Positions 59,706 through 64,000 of a stretch of 64,000 bases of DNA are shown in pieces. Positions within the stretch are counted from its first letter, which is position 1, and every line of letters begins with the position of its first letter. The notes beneath the pieces are model-generated. The model did no database searches, was not told where the DNA came from, and worked only from the letters and a program-made list of their open reading frames with translations. The DNA lies in the NCBI GenBank assembly GCA_033439265.1, contig JAVTVX010000012.1:9041001-9105000 (forward strand). The letters are read 5' to 3'. The translations under genes and the position numbers were made by a program. The DNA is from Dillenia suffruticosa (lineage: Eukaryota; Streptophyta; Magnoliopsida; Dilleniales; Dilleniaceae).

Positions 59706-60857
59706 TATTTCTCATTTTGTACCGAATTGACGATGTAATGTTTATTACTTTTATATATATATATATATGATTTTGTGTATTATTCAATCACACTTAAGTT
59801 ATTATTTTTCCTTAAATAATGCACTTGTTTTATATCATATATATTTTGATGTGATAAAAGATATGTTGGGCAAGCGAGATCGACTCTCTCACACGAGTGA
59901 CCACCTCCAGTTTTTAGTGAGCGGAGTTGAGATGGTTTCTAATTGTAAGAGGAATTGAGAGTGACCCTATTAGAACACAAGTCGCCCTGATATGTATTCA
60001 AGATGAGATCATCTGGGATTTTACCGATATGAAAATACCCACATCCATGTTACCTGTGAGTAGCCAGATCTGAGATTTCTGATATCATCTACGATAGTGA
60101 TATTATCTCTGAGACACTCTCTGAGATCTCTGGGTAGAGTATTATGTGTAGGTTGAATCTCGTATTTGAACAGTGTTAGAGAAATCTGACATATGTCCTT
60201 TTAAAAAATCAGAGATTAACACTGTGGCACGCGTTTCATTTCACATGTAATGAGACGACTATAAAATAGTGAGAGCTATTATTTGAGACAATAGTATGAT
60301 CGTAATCCCTGTTCCCACTGTGTGAAACCTGAGATCCATTGGGTGGGATCTCTTGTGCCTTTATTACTTTCGACTGTTCTAGAAATTTTGGTTCAGTATT
60401 GCTACTTTAGTCTGTTTACCTATGGTCCGGAAGATAAATTGAGATCTAAGAGACAGGTCTAGGAAAGCAACTGAAATGATACCGATAGAATCGAATTTGG
60501 GAAAAGAAAGACCAATAGGCATTGCATCAATGTGTGATATTCACCAACCTTTCTGTTATGTTTATCCATGTTGAGATTCAACATAATAGTGAATACACAG
60601 TCGAGTATTGATTGGAGATTACTTTCGACGAGAAAAGTGGCTCGATAGATGTAATTGCATTGAGTTTGGGTACAGTGAATTTTTTTTATACTAACTTTGA
60701 CTTCTCGATCATCCTAACAGGTGTATTGAGAAGTCTTTACTTGTAGATGTACTCGCCAATCGCACGATATCCAATCCTGTATGAAGTTCAGTAGAGTGAT
60801 ATAATAGATCGTATGAGTTGTGATCTAGTGACAAATGTAAAATGCTCTCATGGAAAA
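59706..60857 (+). other. copia B 3' non-coding region
   Basis: Contains an (AT)n run at 59750-59768 and no coding homology. The sequence directly before the 3' LTR is CATGGAAAA, a weak purine tract. Confidence 0.7.
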
Positions 60858-61384
60858 TGTTGGTAAATGGTGCCCACGTGAGGTTTACCATTGAGTTAAA
60901 ATGGGAGGATTTAAATGTTTAAATTTAAATTAAGAGGGTTAAAGGATAATGGGTAACCATCCATTATCCTTAACCCCCCACTTCTCCCTAAAATCAAGGC
61001 ACTAAAAATTAACCTACGTGAGAGGTGTGTGCTTGTGTTTGAGGGTGTGCATTCAAGAGAAAAAAAAAACAGTGAACAAGGAAAAGTGTGCATCGATCAT
61101 TGTGAGAGAAAAACACACTAATTTTGAAGGTTTTCAAAATTTCAAGAAGGGAATTTTGTGTTACCGGCATCATCGGATTAGAGGGTTGAGACGTCGTGAG
61201 ATTGTGGTAATAGTCCATAACATGATTATTATCCCGACTGCGAGATCGACGAAGAAAGTATCACGGTTCCAAAAACAATTGCGTTTAATTACCAAGTTAC
61301 ACCCCGTATTTATCGTGTATTTTATTATTCTGAAAATTTTCATTGTACTTTCGCTACGTGTATGTGCATTAGAATTATCCGACA
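60858..61384 (+). repeat. copia B 3' LTR
   Basis: Same length as the 5' LTR; ends TATCCGACA. G/C-to-A/T type differences predominate between the two. Confidence 0.95.
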
Positions 61385-61800
61385 GGGAATCGTTGTTCTT
61401 GCTGGTTTGATCCTTCCACCATGAATTTGATGTCGACCTTTCACCCAAAAAGTCTACCCTTGAATTTTCTCTAACAACTAATTGCATTTAATGTTTGAAT
61501 TTCTTTCGTGGAGAAAGGCAATAGTATTGAGAAATACATAAATACTAGATTTTTTTGGGGGAGATTTTTAGTTTGACCAGACCATTTTCCAAGCAATTTA
61601 TAAATTTGCTCCAAAGAAGTTTACGTAAATAAAACTTGAATAAGTTAGAGATTTGAGAACGCTTTTGAAACTTTTTGAGGCTTCCCCTCATTGCGAGCTA
61701 TCTAGTTTGCAATCAGCAAGGATAGCTTTTCTAGATAAAACACAAAGAAGTAGGGGAGAGGGATCTCATTATCCGAGCCCCTAGTAGGATTGAAGTATTT
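61385..61800 (-). pseudogene. L1-type LINE reverse transcriptase remnant, proximal part
   Basis: The minus strand from about 61775 reads DNEIPLSPTS then VFYLEKLSLLIAN-like sequence, near the L1 motif GDPLSPYLFVLCMEKLS (recalled). Downstream come EQIYKLLGKWSGQTKNLPQK, which fits the xFxxxSGxxxNxxKS motif of LINE RT. Frame breaks are frequent. It is joined in sense to 53660-53942 across copia B. Confidence 0.6.
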
Positions 61801-62722
61801 TGTGTGGCTTCTATAAGAAGGTTTGTTCTAACTTGTGATGAGCATTCGGTTTCTCGGTTCCAATTTTGGTGGAATTACTGAAAAATAATTCAGTTATTTG
61901 GTTTTTATGATTTTTAATTTTTCATCAAACCAAAAATGAAATTATTTGGCTTTCAAAATCCCTAAAAAAAAAAACTTAAAAAAAAATCATCTAGGCAATT
62001 ACATCTTCGCACTTGGCTCCAAAATCCACATTATGATCACTGTATGACAATATTGGTTTTCAAAATCATCTTTAATCACAGCGATCCCAACATCAATCAG
62101 ATGCTTCATGAAAATGGATAAATGTTTTGATCATGGTGCTCCATTAAATCAGATAAATCAACACAAACTCAATAAATGTTTCAATATAATTTACAAGAAA
62201 CTATTAGGAAAATGGATAATTTTACTTAAAATTAAAAAAAAGAAAAGAAAAAGGAAGTGACCAATTCGACAACATGTCCCTTCAATAAGTAAGATGACAA
62301 GATCAATTGGAAGCCTCTCATAGAAATGTTGACACATCTAGAGAAAAAACTTCTTCATCATTGAATAATCAAAATTTTTTGTTAGTTATCTGACATTTTA
62401 TTGGTACTAAACTATTTTAAATTATTTTTTAAAAATATTTTGTAATAATCAAATTTTAAAAATTTATCTTAAATGGATAACATTTTGTTTGTATTAAACA
62501 ATTTATATTTTTTTATCATCGGATATTTGACTTGAGAAACATTAAAATTTTAAAATATTATCTTAAATTTTTAGTGTATAAACATAGATATACACACGCA
62601 CATATATTTTTTGCACTATATAAAGATTTTAATATGGTATACTGAAATATTTTAATATTGAGATATTTCATACAAATAGTAAAATTAGCATGATTATGGT
62701 AGGATATTGACAATTATACTTA
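61801..62722. other. No gene seen
   Basis: Moderately AT-rich sequence, with an A-rich run at 61965-61990. No domain found on either strand. Confidence 0.5.
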
Positions 62723-62749
62723 CACTACAAAAAACCAGCTTTTTAGCCA

Positions 62750-63160
62750 CAAATTTAGCGATGAAAATTTTAAAAAAATTCGTTGCTAAAAACATTAGCG
62801 ACGGATTTAGCGACGAAAAATTTTTCGTCGCTAATAACACGTCGCAAAAATTTAGCGACAAAAATTAGAAATCCGTCACTAAATTTAGCGACGAAAATCT
62901 GGAATCTGTTGCTAAATTTAGTGATAAATAAGTTTTTGTCGCTAAAATTCGTCACAAAATTTAGCGACGAAAAATTATTCGTTGCTAAATTTAGCGACAG
63001 ATAAATTTTTGTCTTTAAAATCCGTCGCTAATTTAGGGGAAAACAAACCCGTCAAAAAATTATCCGTCGCTGAATTAGCGACGGATTTGGAATCCATCGC
63101 TAAAATCCGTCGCAAAATTAGCGACGGATTCCAAATCGGTCGCTAATCCGTCGCTGATTC
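62750..63160. repeat. TTAGCGACGG direct and inverted subterminal repeats
   Basis: About ten direct TTTAGCGACGA/TTAGCGACGGAT copies (for example 62806, 62882, 62959, 63074, 63117) interleaved with about eight inverted CCGTCGCTAA copies (for example 62868, 63022, 63092, 63136). The frames across it on both strands are repeat translations. Confidence 0.9.
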
Positions 63161-63300
63161 CATATGCCCTGCCCATGAGCCGGCAGAGCCACGTGCCCAC
63201 CCACCCCAGCACCAACCTGCCCGCCCTGCCCGCCCAAGCCAGCACCCCGCACAGCATCAACTCTTAATTGTTGGAAAATGTCGCGCCTTCTGTCTCCACC
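63160..63300. other. GC-rich island inside the CACTA end
   Basis: Proline-codon-like CCCACCC, CTGCCCGCCC composition abruptly following the AGCGACGG array and ending at the tRNA-like segment. No coding homology. Confidence 0.6.
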
Positions 63301-63366
63301 GCGGTTCGAACTCCGAACTCCTGCACGAACCCTGCACACACGCAACCTGTAAACCACCGAGCCAAA
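63300..63366 (-). ncRNA. tRNA-like pol III promoter head (SINE-like)
   Basis: The minus strand has TGGCTCGGTGGTTTA (63350-63364), an A-box-like word. About 40 bases downstream is GGAGTTCGAACC (63303-63314), a B-box-like word. The spacing fits tRNA-derived SINEs. No full cloverleaf with CCA-stem could be drawn, so it is not called a tRNA gene. Confidence 0.4.
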
Positions 63367-63369
63367 AAT

Positions 63370-63920
63370 ATTATTGTGATATAAATTTTTTTTTTTATTA
63401 TTTATTATCTTTTTTTCACATTTTTCTACTAATAATAAAATAATATATAATAACAATTTAAAATAATAAATATAAAAACATTTTTTATTTATACCACCAA
63501 CCTAAAATAATATTAATTAAAAATAATAAATATGATAATTTTTAATAAAATAAAAAATAATAAAATACAAATTTAAAATAAAATAATAAATTAATTAAAA
63601 AATATATTAATATTATATTTTGATTTCTTCTTTTTTCTTTTATTTTATTATTTCATTATTATTTTTCATTTTTATTTTATTTTTTTAATCCATAATTTAA
63701 AAATACATCTCAAAACTATAAAATTATAATTATCAATAAATTATAATATATTAATAATTTAAAAATCTATATATTTAATCACAAAATATTTTTATTCAAA
63801 TTTCAATAAAATTATTATATATAAGAAATGAAAATAGAAAGAAAAAAAACCAAAGGAAAAAAAAAGTAAGAATAACAAACAAAAAGGTGGAAGAAAGAAA
63901 ACAAAGATATCATCACATAA
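63370..63920. other. AT-rich spacer
   Basis: Dominated by ATAATAAA and TTTTATTT runs; nothing recognised. Confidence 0.6.
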
Positions 63921-63995
63921 CAAGCGGTGGTGCAGTTGTGATATATATTCTGCTCAAATCCGAAATCCAATGTTCGAATCCCTCCACCTGCATGT
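63921..63995 (+). ncRNA. Second tRNA-like pol III promoter head
   Basis: GTGGTGCAGTTG (63927-63938, A-box-like) and TGTTCGAATCCC (63971-63982, B-box-like), 44 bases apart on the plus strand, followed by CTCCACCTGC that can pair with GCGGTGG. SINE head or decayed tRNA copy, cut by the window end. Confidence 0.4.
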
Positions 63996-64000
63996 TTTAG

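Larger units (their letters stand above)
53943..61384 (+). mobile_element. Ty1/copia element B, full length with LTRs, non-functional
   Basis: LTRs of 527 bp each (53943-54469, 60858-61384), exact tRNA-iMet primer site and gag-PR-IN-RT-RNase H in copia order. Flanks GGGTA (53938-53942) and GGGAA (61385-61389) agree at four of five positions, consistent with a mutated 5-bp target duplication. By hand I count roughly 45-50 differences between LTRs (about 9%), many C/T or G/A, so an old insertion. It interrupts a LINE pseudogene. Confidence 0.93.
62723..64000 (+). mobile_element. CACTA element, left terminus (third family)
   Basis: Starts CACTACAAAAAACCAGC at 62723 and is followed by about 430 bases of TTAGCGACGG-type subterminal repeats, a combination diagnostic of CACTA ends. 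The terminal sequence differs from those at 35158 and 29453, so it is a separate family. The right end is not in the window, so the element's extent to 64000 is only a minimum guess. Confidence 0.7.

Noticed and set aside
62770-63456. Frames on both strands at the CACTA end
   Set aside because: NLATKI / KFSDEKLFVAK repeats are translations of TTAGCGACGG repeats; the 112-codon frame crosses the tRNA-like segment and GC island.
62723-64000. A tRNA gene at 63300-63366 or 63921-63995
   Set aside because: Promoter-like boxes exist, but acceptor and anticodon stems do not pair convincingly; called SINE-like heads only.
1-64000. CRISPR array, bacterial operon or phage module
   Set aside because: No regularly spaced identical repeats with unique spacers; coding content is plant transposon throughout.

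Overview
This window looks like a repeat-dense, AT-rich stretch of a flowering-plant nuclear genome, probably a eudicot (inference). Every recognisable coding sequence belongs to, or was captured by, a plant transposable element. The types are Ty3/gypsy chromovirus, Athila-like gypsy, Ty1/copia with initiator-Met-tRNA primer sites, CACTA (En/Spm) transposons and an L1-type LINE. Plant splice signals and a plant receptor-kinase fragment are also present. I see no intact host gene, no rRNA, no confident tRNA gene and no CRISPR. Every coding remnant carries stops or frameshifts, so the window is a nested graveyard of elements.

Layout. 1-5214: 3' half of a Tekay/Del-like gypsy element (RNase H, integrase, chromodomain, long 3' LTR). 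5215-7390: AT-rich, no gene. 7677-14150: CACTA gene block on the minus strand, with a decayed TNP2-type transposase and, upstream of it, a second transposon gene of the putative plant transposon protein type (here called the accessory gene). 14160-15215: short tandem arrays. 15592-19090: plus-strand pseudogene with a Ulp1-type SUMO-protease domain. 20696-21499: second copy of the accessory gene, cut by an Athila-like gypsy element (21500-28312) that has lost reverse transcriptase and integrase and ends in an inverted piece of its own gag. 28770-29453: terminus of another CACTA element. 29454-30653: 3' part of a gypsy LTR. 30655-33345: decayed minus-strand copia. 33937-34245: fragment of a BAM-like leucine-rich-repeat receptor kinase.

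35158-45617 is a delimited 10.46-kb CACTA element with matching terminal inverted repeats and a TAT target duplication. It holds a roughly 580-bp higher-order tandem repeat in the left subterminal region, a third truncated accessory gene, a TNP2 N-terminal remnant, a possible En/Spm-type second transposase fragment and a TAAC-rich right subterminal array. 46084-53655 and 53943-61384 are two related copia elements in the same orientation. The second is inserted in a minus-strand LINE reverse-transcriptase pseudogene (53660-53942 and 61385-61800). 62723 onwards is the left end of another CACTA family with interleaved direct and inverted subterminal repeats, followed by two tRNA-like promoter heads.

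How parts relate. The accessory gene lies upstream of a TNP2 gene on the same strand in two separate elements, separated in both by a GC-rich tract and preceded in both by an E2F-like GGCGCC motif before TNP2. The third copy sits in a region ending at another CACTA terminus. This suggests a CACTA family with a conserved two-gene unit, in which the accessory protein may take the role that TnpA plays in En/Spm (inference). This is the best candidate for an under-described system in the window.
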